A DNA stretch of 64,000 nucleotides from Enterococcus songbeiensis (GTDB lineage Bacteria > Bacillota > Bacilli > Lactobacillales > Enterococcaceae). How positions within the stretch are numbered: position 1 is the stretch's first letter; the number at the start of each line of letters is the position of its first letter. Positions 28,213 through 37,179 of the stretch are shown here, piece by piece. Both the position numbers and the translations under genes were made by a program. The stretch spans positions 94,269 to 158,268 of the forward strand of contig NZ_BJDS01000008.1 of the NCBI RefSeq assembly GCF_005405265.1, read 5' to 3'. The notes below the pieces were generated by a model. That model was not told the origin of the DNA, ran no database searches, and was given only the letters and a program-made list of their open reading frames with translations.

Positions 28213-28802
28213 GGGTCGCTGTGTTGGCATCAGGAAATGGCAGTAACTTTGAGGCAATTGTGAAAAGTTATCAACGACGAGAGATTCCCGGAGAACTTGT
28301 TTTGCTTTTTTCAGATAAAAAAGAGTCCTACGCAATGAAACGGGCTGAAATGCATGGAATTCCAGCATTCACTTTTTCGCCAAAAGATTTTCCTTCAAAA
28401 GACTGCTATGAAGAAGCCCTTTTTGATTTATTTGCGGACCACCGGATTGATTACTTGATTTTGGCCGGTTATCTACGAATTATCGGTAAAAAATTATTAC
28501 AGGCTTTTCCTAACCGGATTATTAATATTCATCCTTCTTTGTTGCCGGCATTTCCGGGACTTCACGGAATCGAAGACGCTTTTTCATACGGAGTGAAAAT
28601 GACCGGAGTCACCGTTCATTTTGTGGATGATGGCGTTGATACTGGACCAATTGTTGCACAAAAAGGTGTATCGATCTTACCGGAGGATACTCTCGAAATT
28701 TTGACAGAAAAAATTCATCGGGTGGAACATCAGTTGTATCCCAAAACGATTGCAGAACTATTCAAACAGGAGGAAGCAAGAAATGAAACGAGCATTGATT
28801 AG
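28209..28802 (+). CDS. purN: Phosphoribosylglycinamide formyltransferase
   Basis: A 197-residue GAR transformylase that uses 10-formyl-tetrahydrofolate. The opening [15 protein letters not shown] binds phosphate. The catalytic Asn/His appear in [16 protein letters not shown], and the Asp in [11 protein letters not shown] completes the triad. It overlaps purM as ATGA and purH by 20 nt, which suggests tight coupling. Confidence 0.96.
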   Translation: MRVAVLASGNGSNFEAIVKSYQRREIPGELVLLFSDKKESYAMKRAEMHGIPAFTFSPKDFPSKDCYEEALFDLFADHRIDYLILAGYLRIIGKKLLQAFPNRIINIHPSLLPAFPGLHGIEDAFSYGVKMTGVTVHFVDDGVDTGPIVAQKGVSILPEDTLEILTEKIHRVEHQLYPKTIAELFKQEEARNETSID

Positions 28803-30318
28803 CGTATCGGATAAAACAGGCATTCTTGAATTGGCAAAAGGGTTATTGGCAGCCGGATTTGAAATCATCTCCACCGGAGGGACGCAAAAAGTTTTAGCTG
28901 ACGCAAATATCGAGACGATTACGATTGAGTCAGTCACCGGTTTCCCGGAGATGATGGACGGACGGGTAAAAACACTCCATCCGGCAATTCATGGCGGATT
29001 GTTGGCGCGGCGAGATTTATCAGCGCATCTTGCGGCAATGGAAGCCCATCAGATTTCGCCAATTGATTTAGTTGTAGTCAATCTTTATCCCTTTAAAGAA
29101 ACGATTCAGCAGCCGGATGTCACCGTTGCTGAGGCAATTGAACAAATTGATATCGGTGGTCCTAGCATGTTGCGTTCAGCGGCAAAAAACCATGCTTCAG
29201 TTACCGTACTCGTTGATCCAGCCGATTATTCCGTTGTATTACAGGAGTTAGCTGAGGAGGGCGTAACTCTTACTACGAGACAACGGCTTGCTGCAAAAGT
29301 TTTTCGTCACACGGCTGCCTATGATGCATTGATTGCAGAGTTTTTGACAGAGAAGTTTGAAAAAGAAACTCCTGAAAAAGTAACTGTCACTTATGAGTTG
29401 AAACAGTCATTGCGTTATGGGGAAAATAGTCACCAAAGAGCAACGTTTTATCAATCAGCATTGCCGGTTGCCTATTCCATTGCTAGTGGAACACAGTTGC
29501 ATGGGAAAGAATTATCTTACAATAATATCAAGGATGCTGATGCTGCTTTGCGGATTGCCAGAGAATTTTCTGAACCGACAGTTGTTGCTTTGAAGCACAT
29601 GAATCCTTGTGGCATTGGTAGAGGAGCAACGATTGAGGAAGCCTATGATTTTGCCTATGAAGCTGATCCGATTTCGATTTTTGGTGGAGTAGTGGTGTTG
29701 AATCGGGAAGTTGATTTATCAATCGCTGAAAAAATGCATCGTTTATTTTTAGAAATCATTCTGGCACCCTCGTTTACGCCGGAAGCTTTTGAGGTGTTAG
29801 CTAGCAAGAAAAATTTGCGATTAATGACAGTCGATTTTGATTCAACAGCAACGAAAGAAACAGAAATGGTTTCGGTTTTAGGTGGTGTGTTGATTCAAGA
29901 ACAAGATATTCTTCAAGAGGATGAAAGCCAGTGGCAAGTGGTCACGAAACGGCAACCAACCGAAGCAGAAAAACAAGCGTTGCAATTTGCTTGGAAAGCA
30001 GTCAAGCATGTGAAATCAAATGCGATTCTTCTTGCAAACCAATACCAAACTGTGGGAATCGGTGCTGGTCAAATGAATCGAGTAGGTTCGATGAAAATTG
30101 CAATCCAGCAGGCAGAAGAAAACAATAAGTTAACCGATGCTGTAGTGGCAAGTGATGCATTTTTTCCAATGAGTGACAGTGTGGAATTTGCAGCCCAGCA
30201 TGGAATCCGGGCAATCATTCAACCTGGTGGCAGCATCAAGGATCAAGAATCCATTGACATGGCAAATAAATACGATATTGCCATGATTTTTACCGGTGTA
30301 CGTCATTTTAGACATTAA
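28783..30318 (+). CDS. purH: Bifunctional AICAR transformylase/IMP cyclohydrolase
   Basis: A 511-residue enzyme for the last two steps to IMP. The N-terminal cyclohydrolase domain (about residues 1-145) has [14 protein letters not shown]. The C-terminal transformylase has the catalytic Lys-His in [10 protein letters not shown] and ends with VRHFRH. ATG 28783 follows CAGGAGGAAG inside the end of purN; a longer upstream ATG at 28750 has no support. Length is standard. Confidence 0.97.
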   Translation: MKRALISVSDKTGILELAKGLLAAGFEIISTGGTQKVLADANIETITIESVTGFPEMMDGRVKTLHPAIHGGLLARRDLSAHLAAMEAHQISPIDLVVVNLYPFKETIQQPDVTVAEAIEQIDIGGPSMLRSAAKNHASVTVLVDPADYSVVLQELAEEGVTLTTRQRLAAKVFRHTAAYDALIAEFLTEKFEKETPEKVTVTYELKQSLRYGENSHQRATFYQSALPVAYSIASGTQLHGKELSYNNIKDADAALRIAREFSEPTVVALKHMNPCGIGRGATIEEAYDFAYEADPISIFGGVVVLNREVDLSIAEKMHRLFLEIILAPSFTPEAFEVLASKKNLRLMTVDFDSTATKETEMVSVLGGVLIQEQDILQEDESQWQVVTKRQPTEAEKQALQFAWKAVKHVKSNAILLANQYQTVGIGAGQMNRVGSMKIAIQQAEENNKLTDAVVASDAFFPMSDSVEFAAQHGIRAIIQPGGSIKDQESIDMANKYDIAMIFTGVRHFRH

Positions 30319-30340
30319 CCTAAGTTTCTAGGAGGAAGCC

Positions 30341-31597
30341 ATGAAAATATTAGTAATCGGCAGCGGTGGGAGAGAACATGCCATTGCGAGAAAATTATTG
30401 GCAGAAAAACAGGTCACTGCGGTTTATTGTGCTAAAGGAAATCCGGGAATGACCAAAGACGGGATTTGTTTAGTGGATATTCCAGAAGACGACCATGAGG
30501 CATTGATCGATTTTGTTAAAAAAGAAAATATTGCTTGGACTTTCGTAGGACCAGAAATTCCTTTATTGAATGGCATTGTTGATGATTTCCAACAGGCAGG
30601 TTGTAAAATTTTTGGCCCTACTAAAGCAGCAGCCGAGATTGAAGGATCGAAGGATTTTGCGAAAAAATTGATGCAAGACAATGGCATTCCAACGGCGGCG
30701 TTTCAAACCTTTATAGAACTTGCTCCTGCTGTGGAATATGTGAAAGAGCAAGGGGTACCGATTGTTATCAAAGCAGACGGATTAGCGGCAGGAAAAGGGG
30801 TAGTAGTGGCAGAAACATTGCCCCAAGCGATCCATGCGTTAGAAGATATGCTGGCACGCCATAAATTTGGCAAAAGTGGAGCAAAGGTCGTAATCGAAGA
30901 ATTTCTTGATGGTGAGGAATTTTCATTAATGGCATTTGTTAAAGGCAGCGAAGTTTATCCAATGGTCATCGCACAAGACCATAAGCGGGCGTACGATGGT
31001 GATCATGGCCCCAACACTGGTGGAATGGGGGCGTATTCTCCAGTTCCGCAAATTTCGGATGCGTTGGTAGCCGAAGCAGTAGAAAAAGTTTTGAAACCGG
31101 CTGCCATAGGGATGATTGAAAAAAACATTCCCTTTCAAGGAATTTTGTATGCGGGTTTGATTGCTACAGAAAAAGGCCCCAAAGTGATTGAATTTAATGC
31201 CCGGTTTGGTGACCCGGAAACACAAGTCGTTTTACCACGACTATCTTCAAGCTTGTTTCAAATCATTGATGATTTGCTGAATGATAAAGTACCAACAATT
31301 ACATGGTCACCACAGGCTTCCCTTGGGGTTGTTGTCGCCGCAGAAGGCTATCCAGAAAAATACCAACAGGGAATGCCGATTCCATCCATTCTTTCATCGA
31401 AAGTTCGTGTGTCTTATGCCGGGGTTGCAGAATCAGAAAACGGAACCTTACAGGCAAATGGAGGCAGGGTTTTCTTGGTAGAAGCGACCGGCAGTACTTT
31501 GGATGAAGCAAAAAGGCAAGTGTATCAGACGCTAGATGAATTACCTCTGTCCAAAATGTTTTATCGCCACGATATTGGAGAAAAAGCAGGAAGCTAA
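30341..31597 (+). CDS. purD: Phosphoribosylamine-glycine ligase
   Basis: A 418-residue ATP-grasp enzyme that joins glycine to phosphoribosylamine. It has the opening KILVIGSGGREHAIA, the ATP-grasp block IKADGLAAGKGV, the conserved DHKRAYDGDHGPNTGGMGAYSP and the metal site EFNARFGDPETQ. AGGAGG lies 7 nt before the ATG. It ends the second purine operon. No clear terminator follows at once. Confidence 0.97.
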   Translation: MKILVIGSGGREHAIARKLLAEKQVTAVYCAKGNPGMTKDGICLVDIPEDDHEALIDFVKKENIAWTFVGPEIPLLNGIVDDFQQAGCKIFGPTKAAAEIEGSKDFAKKLMQDNGIPTAAFQTFIELAPAVEYVKEQGVPIVIKADGLAAGKGVVVAETLPQAIHALEDMLARHKFGKSGAKVVIEEFLDGEEFSLMAFVKGSEVYPMVIAQDHKRAYDGDHGPNTGGMGAYSPVPQISDALVAEAVEKVLKPAAIGMIEKNIPFQGILYAGLIATEKGPKVIEFNARFGDPETQVVLPRLSSSLFQIIDDLLNDKVPTITWSPQASLGVVVAAEGYPEKYQQGMPIPSILSSKVRVSYAGVAESENGTLQANGGRVFLVEATGSTLDEAKRQVYQTLDELPLSKMFYRHDIGEKAGS

Positions 31598-31646
31598 TCT
31601 TCAAAATTTATCATAGAAAATGAAGCCTTTTCATGAATGGTTGTGG

Positions 31647-31720
31647 TACAATTTGACATGAAAGCAACATATGCCGATTCTTTGGCGGGTCTCATTCGTG
31701 GATGGGAATACGGCATGAAA
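31647..31720 (+). promoter_or_regulatory. Extended -10 promoter and hairpin leader before the aldo/keto reductase
   Basis: TGG TACAAT (-10 at 31647-31652) is a likely promoter. The leader then holds ATGCCGATTC (31671-31680) pairing with GAATACGGCAT (31706-31716), ten base pairs with one bulged A, closing a 25-nt GC-rich loop. No T run follows, so it is not a simple terminator, and it matches no riboswitch class I know. Confidence 0.4.
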
Positions 31721-31778
31721 ATAGGTTAAAGTTTTGACAGAAATTTTAACTCATAATGTTAATAAGGAGGAATTTTTT

Positions 31779-32693
31779 ATGAAAAAGGTAAAGTTTGGTT
31801 CAGAAGATTTAGCAGTTTCCAGCGTGATTCTGGGTTGTATGCGGATCAACAATGCAAAAGATCCGGTAAAAGTGATTGAAACAGCAGTTGAAAATGGGAT
31901 TACTTTCTTTGACCATGCAGATATTTATGGGCAAGGAAGTTGTGAGTCGATTTTTGCGGATGCTTTAGCAAAAACCAACTACAAACGCGAAGATTTATTT
32001 ATTCAAACAAAATGCGGCATTGTTCCAGGTGTGATGTATGATTTCTCGAAAAAACACATCATTGAAGCAGTGGAGGGCAGTCTGACTCGATTGAGAGTTG
32101 ATTATGTGGATGCGTTATTGCTTCACCGTCCAGATACGTTGTTTGAACCTGAGGAAGTAGCAGCAGCATTCGATCAACTAGCAGCAGATGGCAAGGTGAA
32201 ATATTTTGGTGTCAGCAATCAAAATCCCGGACAAATTGATTTGTTGAAAAAATATGTTCGGCAACCATTGCTTGCAAACCAATTACAATTTGGAATTAAG
32301 CATTCAGAAATGATTGATCGTGGATTGCACGTCAATATGACGGATGCTGGCAGTTTTGATCACGATGGCGGTATTTTAGAATATTCCCGCTTGCATGATA
32401 TGACGATCCAAGCCTGGTCTCCTTATCAATACGGTTTCTTTGATGGCGTTTTTATTGATAACGAAAAATTCCCAGAATTGAATCAAAAATTACAGGAAAT
32501 GGCAGAAAAATACAACACGACACCAACTGGAATTGCCTCTGCTTGGATTTTACGCCATCCAGCCAATATGCAAGTGATTGCCGGAACGATGACGCCGCAT
32601 CGAATCGAAGAAATCGCCAAAGTTTCTGAAATCGAAATGATCAGAGAAGATTGGTACAGTGTGTATTTGGCAGCAGGCAATATTTTGCCATAA
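31779..32693 (+). CDS. Aldo/keto reductase
   Basis: A 304-residue NAD(P)H-dependent oxidoreductase with a TIM-barrel fold, close in type to E. coli YdhF. The catalytic residues are visible: Asp and Tyr in TFFDHADIYGQG, Lys in FIQTKCGI, and His in DALLLHRPD. The natural substrate is unknown. The ATG at 31779 has AAGGAGG 8 nt upstream. The gene has its own promoter and terminator, so it appears independent of the purine genes on both sides. Confidence 0.9.
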   Translation: MKKVKFGSEDLAVSSVILGCMRINNAKDPVKVIETAVENGITFFDHADIYGQGSCESIFADALAKTNYKREDLFIQTKCGIVPGVMYDFSKKHIIEAVEGSLTRLRVDYVDALLLHRPDTLFEPEEVAAAFDQLAADGKVKYFGVSNQNPGQIDLLKKYVRQPLLANQLQFGIKHSEMIDRGLHVNMTDAGSFDHDGGILEYSRLHDMTIQAWSPYQYGFFDGVFIDNEKFPELNQKLQEMAEKYNTTPTGIASAWILRHPANMQVIAGTMTPHRIEEIAKVSEIEMIREDWYSVYLAAGNILP

Positions 32694-32733
32694 AAACAGA
32701 TTGCTATTTCAGTCTATTTAAATAGAATAAACG

Positions 32734-32770
32734 AAAATCGTTCGTGATTTACGAACGATTTTTCTTTTTT
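32734..32770 (+). terminator. Terminator made of an inverted PurBox pair
   Basis: AAAATCGTTCGT (32734-32745) and ACGAACGATTTT (32751-32762) form a perfect 12-bp hairpin followed by CTTTTTT. Each arm contains the CGAACGATT motif of the purE and purC boxes. The downstream copy ends 34 nt before the guaC -35, so the DNA probably works as terminator for one gene and operator for the next. Confidence 0.8.
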
Positions 32771-32793
32771 ATAAAAAACATTTCGATAAATCA

Positions 32794-32822
32794 TTGATTT
32801 CCCCGATTAATTGCGCTAAATT
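32794..32822 (+). promoter_or_regulatory. guaC promoter
   Basis: TTGATT (32794-32799), a 17-nt spacer and TAAATT (32817-32822). The PurBox 9-mer CGAACGATT at 32752-32760 is at the same distance from the -35 as in the purE and purC promoters. A small GGCG/CGCC stem lies in the leader. Confidence 0.72.
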
Positions 32823-32887
32823 ACATAGGGCGCTAAGAGACGCCGATGATTAAATTGTTTTTTGGATACAGAAAGGATGTTCTATTT

Positions 32888-33874
32888 ATGTTTGACATGA
32901 AAGTATTTGATTATGAAGATATCCAATTGATTCCTAATAAGTGTATCGTCAATAGTCGATCCGAATGTGATACACAAGTAACACTCGGTGGTCACACCTT
33001 TAAAATGCCGGTGGTTCCTGCTAATATGCAGACAATCATCGATGATAAAATTGCAGAATTTTTAGCAGAAAACGGCTATTTCTATATCATGCACCGTTTT
33101 GATGAAGCGGCACGGATTCCTTTTATTAAAAAAATGAAGCAACGGGGATTAATTTCTTCCATTAGTGTGGGGGTAAAAGCGTCAGAATATACCTTCGTGG
33201 AAGAATTGGCAAAAGAAAATCTGATTCCTGATTATATTACTATTGATATCGCTCATGGGCATGCCAATTCTGTTATCGATATGATTCAACACATCAAAAG
33301 ACAAGTACCTACAACTTTTGTAATTGCCGGCAATGTTGGGACTCCGGAAGCTGTTCGCGAATTAGAAAATGCGGGGGCTGATGCTACCAAAGTCGGTATT
33401 GGACCAGGAAAAGTATGTATCACAAAAATCAAAACCGGTTTTGGTACCGGTGGTTGGCAGTTGGCTGCCGTTCGTTGGTGTGCAAAAGCGGCCCGTAAAC
33501 CAATTATTGCGGATGGGGGAATTCGTACCCATGGTGATATCGCAAAATCAATTCGGTTTGGCGCAACAATGGTGATGATTGGCTCGCTATTTGCTGGACA
33601 CGAAGAATCTCCGGGAGAAACAAAAGTCGAAAATGGTATCGTCTATAAAGAATATTTTGGCAGTGCCTCTGAATTTCAAAAGGGCGAAAAGAAAAATGTC
33701 GAAGGAAAAAAAATCTGGATTCAACACAAAGGATCATTGAAAGATACCTTGGTGGAAATGCAGCAGGATCTCCAATCATCAATTTCTTATGCTGGTGGCA
33801 AGGATTTAGAAGCAATTCGCAAAGTAGACTATGTGATTGTTAAGAATTCAATTTTTAACGGAGATACAATCTAA
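32888..33874 (+). CDS. guaC: GMP reductase
   Basis: A 328-residue NADPH-dependent enzyme that deaminates GMP to IMP, returning guanine nucleotides to the common pool. It belongs to the IMPDH/GMPR barrel family. The catalytic cysteine is C177 in GPGKVCITK, which with the following [13 protein letters not shown] marks the Gram-positive GuaC type. It lacks the CBS domains of IMPDH. The start at ATG 32888 has AAAGGA 11 nt upstream; ATG 32897 is a possible alternative. A PurBox-bearing promoter ties it to the purine regulon. Confidence 0.96.
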   Translation: MFDMKVFDYEDIQLIPNKCIVNSRSECDTQVTLGGHTFKMPVVPANMQTIIDDKIAEFLAENGYFYIMHRFDEAARIPFIKKMKQRGLISSISVGVKASEYTFVEELAKENLIPDYITIDIAHGHANSVIDMIQHIKRQVPTTFVIAGNVGTPEAVRELENAGADATKVGIGPGKVCITKIKTGFGTGGWQLAAVRWCAKAARKPIIADGGIRTHGDIAKSIRFGATMVMIGSLFAGHEESPGETKVENGIVYKEYFGSASEFQKGEKKNVEGKKIWIQHKGSLKDTLVEMQQDLQSSISYAGGKDLEAIRKVDYVIVKNSIFNGDTI

Positions 33875-33918
33875 AAGCTACGACTATCAACAAAGTAACA
33901 ATGCTATAACCTGTAAAT

Positions 33919-33959
33919 AAAAATCGTGCCGCGAATGTTTCCGGCACGATTTTTGTTTT
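33919..33959 (+). terminator. Rho-independent terminator after guaC
   Basis: AAAAATCGTGCCG pairs with CGGCACGATTTTT around a 10-nt loop, with further T residues. Confidence 0.92.
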
Positions 33960-33967
33960 GAGGAGAG

Positions 33968-33996
33968 TGGACTTGCTGGGCTTTTTTGGTACAATG
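33968..33996 (+). promoter_or_regulatory. Candidate promoter for the 2-epimerase gene
   Basis: TGGACT, a 16-nt spacer and TGG TACAAT (extended -10) lie about 25 nt upstream of the start codon. The -35 is weak. Confidence 0.45.
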
Positions 33997-34015
33997 GGGA
34001 AAAGGAAGTGAAACA

Positions 34016-35113
34016 ATGACGATTAAAGTAATGTCTATCTTTGGGACACGTCCGGAAGCAATCAAGATGGCACCGCTGATTAAAACATTGGAGCAAGACC
34101 CGCGTTTTACCTCTATTGTAACAGTGACGGGACAGCATCGGGAAATGTTGGATCAGGTTTTGCAGGTGTTTCAAATTCATCCGGATCATGATTTGAATAT
34201 TATGAGCGCCAATCAGACATTGACGGGAATCACAACAAAAGTCTTATTGGCACTGGAGCCAATATTGCTTGCGGAACGCCCCGATATTATTTTAGTACAT
34301 GGAGACACGACAACGACGTTTGCGGCGGCAACTGCGGCTTTTTATCAACAAATAAAAATCGGTCATGTGGAAGCTGGTTTGCGAACTTGGAACAAATGGT
34401 CACCCTATCCTGAGGAAATGAATCGCCAATTGACAGATGTTTTGGCAGATCTTTATTTTGCCCCTACGAAAGAAAGTGCCGAAAATTTACGGCGGGAACA
34501 TCGAGAAGAAACGGCCATCGTGGTTACCGGAAATACAGCAATCGATGCAATGAAATATACGGTCTCAGCAGATTATCATCATCAAAACCTTTCAACAAAG
34601 GAAAAACTGCTTTTAGTAACGATGCACCGGCGGGAAAATCTTGGTGAGCCGATGGTCCATGTTTTTCGAGCGTTGGCAAAAATCGCAAGGGAATTTCCGG
34701 AAGTCTCGATTGTTTTTCCAATGCATAAAAATCCCCGCGTGCGGGAAACTGCCCGAAAAATTTTGGGAAATGCTGAAAATGTTCGGTTGATCGAACCTTT
34801 AGATGTCGTAGATTTTCATAATTTTGCAGCAAAGAGCTATCTGATTTTAACTGATTCCGGTGGGGTACAAGAAGAAGCGCCATCCTTGGGCGTACCAGTT
34901 CTTGTATTACGAGAAACGACCGAACGTCCAGAAGGAATTGCGGCGGGAACATTGAAATTAGTAGGGACTGACGAGACCATTGTCTATCAGGAAACGAAGA
35001 AATTATTGGAAGATTCCGCTGCCCATCAGCAAATGGCGCAGGCGAATAACCCATACGGTGACGGATTTGCAAGTGAACGAATTGCCGCTGCCATCGCAGA
35101 ATATTTTAAATAA
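34016..35113 (+). CDS. mnaA: UDP-N-acetylglucosamine 2-epimerase (non-hydrolysing)
   Basis: A 365-residue epimerase making UDP-ManNAc for wall polysaccharide or teichoic-acid linkage units. Clear signatures are SIFGTRPEAIKMAPLI at the start, VHGDTTTTFA, HVEAGLRTWNKWSPYPEE and the nucleotide site DSGGVQEEAPSLGVPVLVLRETTERPEG. The ATG at 34016 follows AAGGAAGTG; a longer in-frame start at 33986 overlaps the promoter. It is a lone gene between two terminators and away from any polysaccharide cluster. It could equally be called wecB. Confidence 0.94.
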   Translation: MTIKVMSIFGTRPEAIKMAPLIKTLEQDPRFTSIVTVTGQHREMLDQVLQVFQIHPDHDLNIMSANQTLTGITTKVLLALEPILLAERPDIILVHGDTTTTFAAATAAFYQQIKIGHVEAGLRTWNKWSPYPEEMNRQLTDVLADLYFAPTKESAENLRREHREETAIVVTGNTAIDAMKYTVSADYHHQNLSTKEKLLLVTMHRRENLGEPMVHVFRALAKIAREFPEVSIVFPMHKNPRVRETARKILGNAENVRLIEPLDVVDFHNFAAKSYLILTDSGGVQEEAPSLGVPVLVLRETTERPEGIAAGTLKLVGTDETIVYQETKKLLEDSAAHQQMAQANNPYGDGFASERIAAAIAEYFK

Positions 35114-35159
35114 GAAAAAAATCCAAACGCTAGAATCTGGCGATCGTTTGGATTTTTTT
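35114..35159. terminator. Bidirectional terminator
   Basis: AAAAAAATCCAAACG pairs with CGTTTGGATTTTTTT. It serves the epimerase gene and the convergent regulator ending at 35165. Confidence 0.92.
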
Positions 35160-35164
35160 CATCT

Positions 35165-36646
35165 TCAGCTGGGTTCTCGAGTTCGGATTAGGTGATTGAT
35201 GGTACGTTGAATTTTCTGAAAGTCTTCCAATGACGGGGCAGCTTTAATGGTTATCACGGGTAATTTTGGAAAAGTATGGAGCAACTCAAAGGTAGTGAGA
35301 AGCAAATCAAATTGCTGTAACTGTTGCTGAATCAAATGGTGATGATCAAAAATATTTTCAATAGTTGAAAATATTAAATTTCCGTCTAAAAGTTGATGTG
35401 CTTTTTCTTTTAGAAATTGTCCATGAAAAGGTGCGATGTCTGACATGACGAGGATACGTAACGGCGGCATCAATTTTTCCAATAAATCCGGCAGAGCCGT
35501 CAGTAAGATAAAGAGTTGATGGTATCGTTGATCAGACGTAATTCGTACGCGATATTTCAATCGGAAATGATCGATGAATTGGTGAAGTTGCTGCAATTCA
35601 TTTGGATAATTTTGCTGGTAGTCCTCGATAAAATGGTGCCGATCATTCCTCAAAATTGTCACGATATCGCCATTTTTTGTATAAATCAAATTCTCATCAC
35701 AGAGAAGCTGTAAGATCTGCTGTCTTTTTTGTGATGGAAGGGAAAGAGAAAAGTGTTGTTCTAATTCTTGTAAATAGTATTCTGCAAAACCGTAGACTTT
35801 TGCTACCCAAGGATTATTTTTTTTGGCAGTGGTAAAATGGTTGGTTGATAAGAAATAGCTGTCGGTAAAATAGGGCCAAAGAATTTCTTCAATAAAATAA
35901 GGGATATTTTTACCGAGTGCTTCCTGTTGGATTTCTGTCAGAAGTTGTGGTTCTGATAGAATGAAGGATTTATCTGCAGAACAAGCAACCATCGAATGCC
36001 CCTTCTGCAAACGGAGGATAGCTACGGAAGCAGCAATGACCAGTTGTTCATGGAGCAGATATTGTTCATCCAGTCGGTTTTCTTTCAGAAAAGAAACAAT
36101 CCATTGACTCAGACGCTGATCCAGATCTGTCTCTGGAAAAAAAGTGACATTATTTTTACGATGCTCTTTGAAATATTTAGTAAACAAGTAACGGATGAAG
36201 GGTTCATTTCCACACAAGCGTAAAGGATTTCTTTCGATTCGCACTTCTTTTTCTGCTAAAATTTCTGCTAATTTTTTTAAAAGGCGATTACAGGAAGTAG
36301 TACTGATAAATAATCGTTCAGCGGCTTCCGTCTGTACTTTGCAGTTTTCTTGCAACAAAAGATGCAACAACTGCATTTCGGTGGTTTGACCAATCAAACG
36401 ACTATAAAGCGAATCCAGACCAAATCCTGGAAGATGTCTTAAACGATAGCCGCTTTGCACTCGCTCAATCTTCAATTCCGGAATCTGTTGATTGATCTGC
36501 TGGATGTCTTCCCGCAAGATGGGAAGAGAACTTTTTGTCACCTGCAGCAAGTCCATGTTGGTTGCGTCTTTTTTGTTAAAGTAAAGATATTCAAGCAAAA
36601 GCAAACGTCTCTTATCTTCTTTTTTCAATAAATTGCGTAAATTCAA
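35165..36646 (-). CDS. Mga-family transcriptional regulator
   Basis: A 493-residue regulator of the Mga/AtxA/MafR kind. It has two N-terminal winged-helix regions (about residues 10-65 and 85-150), a PRD-like middle and an EIIB-like C-terminal region starting LRILVMSDIAPFHGQFLKEKAHQLL near residue 397. Such proteins link sugar phosphotransferase status to large-scale gene control; the regulon here is unknown. The TTG start at 36646 has GAGGTG 5-6 nt upstream. It is divergent from the magnesium-transport locus, and the shared region carries a perfect 11-bp inverted repeat over the transporter -35, so it may regulate itself or its neighbour. Confidence 0.82.
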   Translation of the reverse strand: MNLRNLLKKEDKRRLLLLEYLYFNKKDATNMDLLQVTKSSLPILREDIQQINQQIPELKIERVQSGYRLRHLPGFGLDSLYSRLIGQTTEMQLLHLLLQENCKVQTEAAERLFISTTSCNRLLKKLAEILAEKEVRIERNPLRLCGNEPFIRYLFTKYFKEHRKNNVTFFPETDLDQRLSQWIVSFLKENRLDEQYLLHEQLVIAASVAILRLQKGHSMVACSADKSFILSEPQLLTEIQQEALGKNIPYFIEEILWPYFTDSYFLSTNHFTTAKKNNPWVAKVYGFAEYYLQELEQHFSLSLPSQKRQQILQLLCDENLIYTKNGDIVTILRNDRHHFIEDYQQNYPNELQQLHQFIDHFRLKYRVRITSDQRYHQLFILLTALPDLLEKLMPPLRILVMSDIAPFHGQFLKEKAHQLLDGNLIFSTIENIFDHHHLIQQQLQQFDLLLTTFELLHTFPKLPVITIKAAPSLEDFQKIQRTINHLIRTREPS

Positions 36647-36676
36647 ACCATCACCTCGTTATTATTGTAACGAATT

Positions 36677-36722
36677 AAAATAGTCAAAATCAAGATAAAA
36701 TAAACAACTTATTGACTATTTT
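36677..36722. promoter_or_regulatory. 11-bp inverted repeat over the mgtA promoter
   Basis: AAAATAGTCAA (36677-36687) and TTGACTATTTT (36712-36722) are perfect inverted copies 24 nt apart. The second contains the -35 of the transporter promoter. The arrangement suggests an operator bound at two half-sites about four helical turns apart, in the gap between the Mga-like gene and the transporter. Confidence 0.5.
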
Positions 36723-36740
36723 GTAATCCTGATTTATAGT
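36712..36740 (+). promoter_or_regulatory. Promoter of the magnesium transporter leader
   Basis: TTGACT (36712-36717), a 17-nt spacer and TATAGT (36735-36740). Transcription would begin near 36747, just before the M-box. Confidence 0.8.
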
Positions 36741-36760
36741 TGAAGTGTAATTAAATAATT

Positions 36761-36920
36761 GTTAGGTGAGGCTCCTATATAGAAACAAGCTGCTGCCGCG
36801 AAAGGATCGAGAGATTCTTAGTTTGGTTTGAACAGGGATAGATCGTGAAGGTCATCCATAATGCAGCTGATAGTCATAATGACGATCTACGCTATATAGT
36901 GCTAAAGCTCTACGATGATC
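36761..36920 (+). ncRNA. M-box (ykoK) magnesium riboswitch
   Basis: The region carries the conserved M-box blocks GTTAGGTGAGGCTCCTATAT, GCTGCTGCC, ATGCAGCTG and AGTGCTAAAGCTCTACGA in order and spacing. CTATATAG arms (around 36774 and 36893) pair to close the core. M-box RNAs fold on binding Mg2+ and then favour transcription termination, so the transporter should be made when Mg2+ is scarce. The downstream gene, a Mg2+ P-type ATPase, fits. Confidence 0.95.
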
Positions 36921-36935
36921 AAAAACGTTCGTATT

Positions 36936-36967
36936 ACGCGTGTTCATTGTTGAGCGCGCGTTTTTTT
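36936..36967 (+). terminator. M-box expression-platform terminator
   Basis: ACGCGTGTTCA pairs with TGAGCGCGCGT (two G-T pairs) around a 4-nt loop, followed by seven T residues. It lies 16 nt past the M-box core. Confidence 0.9.
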
Positions 36968-37119
36968 GTGTTTTGTTGAATTCGTACAGTGATACAGATT
37001 TTCTTTGCGTTTTTGAAGGGAAAATTGGTCATCGAATTTGTGAAAAATCATATATTTTCGATGAAAAGACAAAAGAAATTCTAGTGCTTGACCAGTGACA
37101 AAATGAAAGGATGATGGTT

Positions 37120-37179
37120 ATGGATCACCCCAGTCCCCAGTCCCCAGATAAGAATATCAGTCATGAAAATCAGTGCTAG
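37120..37179 (+). CDS. Candidate proline-rich leader peptide (MgtL-like)
   Basis: A 19-codon reading frame reading MDHPSPQSPDK, then NISHENQC and TAG. GAAAGG at 37105-37110 is 9 nt before ATG 37120; ATGs at 37111 and 37114 are in frame but too close. Proline at alternating positions beside an acidic residue right after the start is the pattern of the enteric MgtL leader (opening MEPDPTPLP), where ribosomes stall or fall apart at low Mg2+ or low proline. It lies between the M-box terminator and the Mg2+ transporter, and a perfect hairpin starts at its last codon. The proline part is also a 7-nt tandem repeat, so chance is possible. Confidence 0.5.
   Translation: MDHPSPQSPDKNISHENQC

Noticed and set aside
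31734..31762. TTGACA-17 nt-TGTTAA as a promoter for the aldo/keto reductase
   Set aside because: The start point would fall on the ribosome site, so it is probably part of the leader; the TACAAT at 31647 is better.
34524..35072. 182-codon minus frame opposite the 2-epimerase gene
   Set aside because: The plus-strand gene has full family motifs and the minus frame lacks a ribosome site or recognisable domain.
37031..37062. CATCGAA/TTCGATG hairpin upstream of the leader frame
   Set aside because: Seven base pairs with an 18-nt AT loop; it may form, but gives no clear function by itself.
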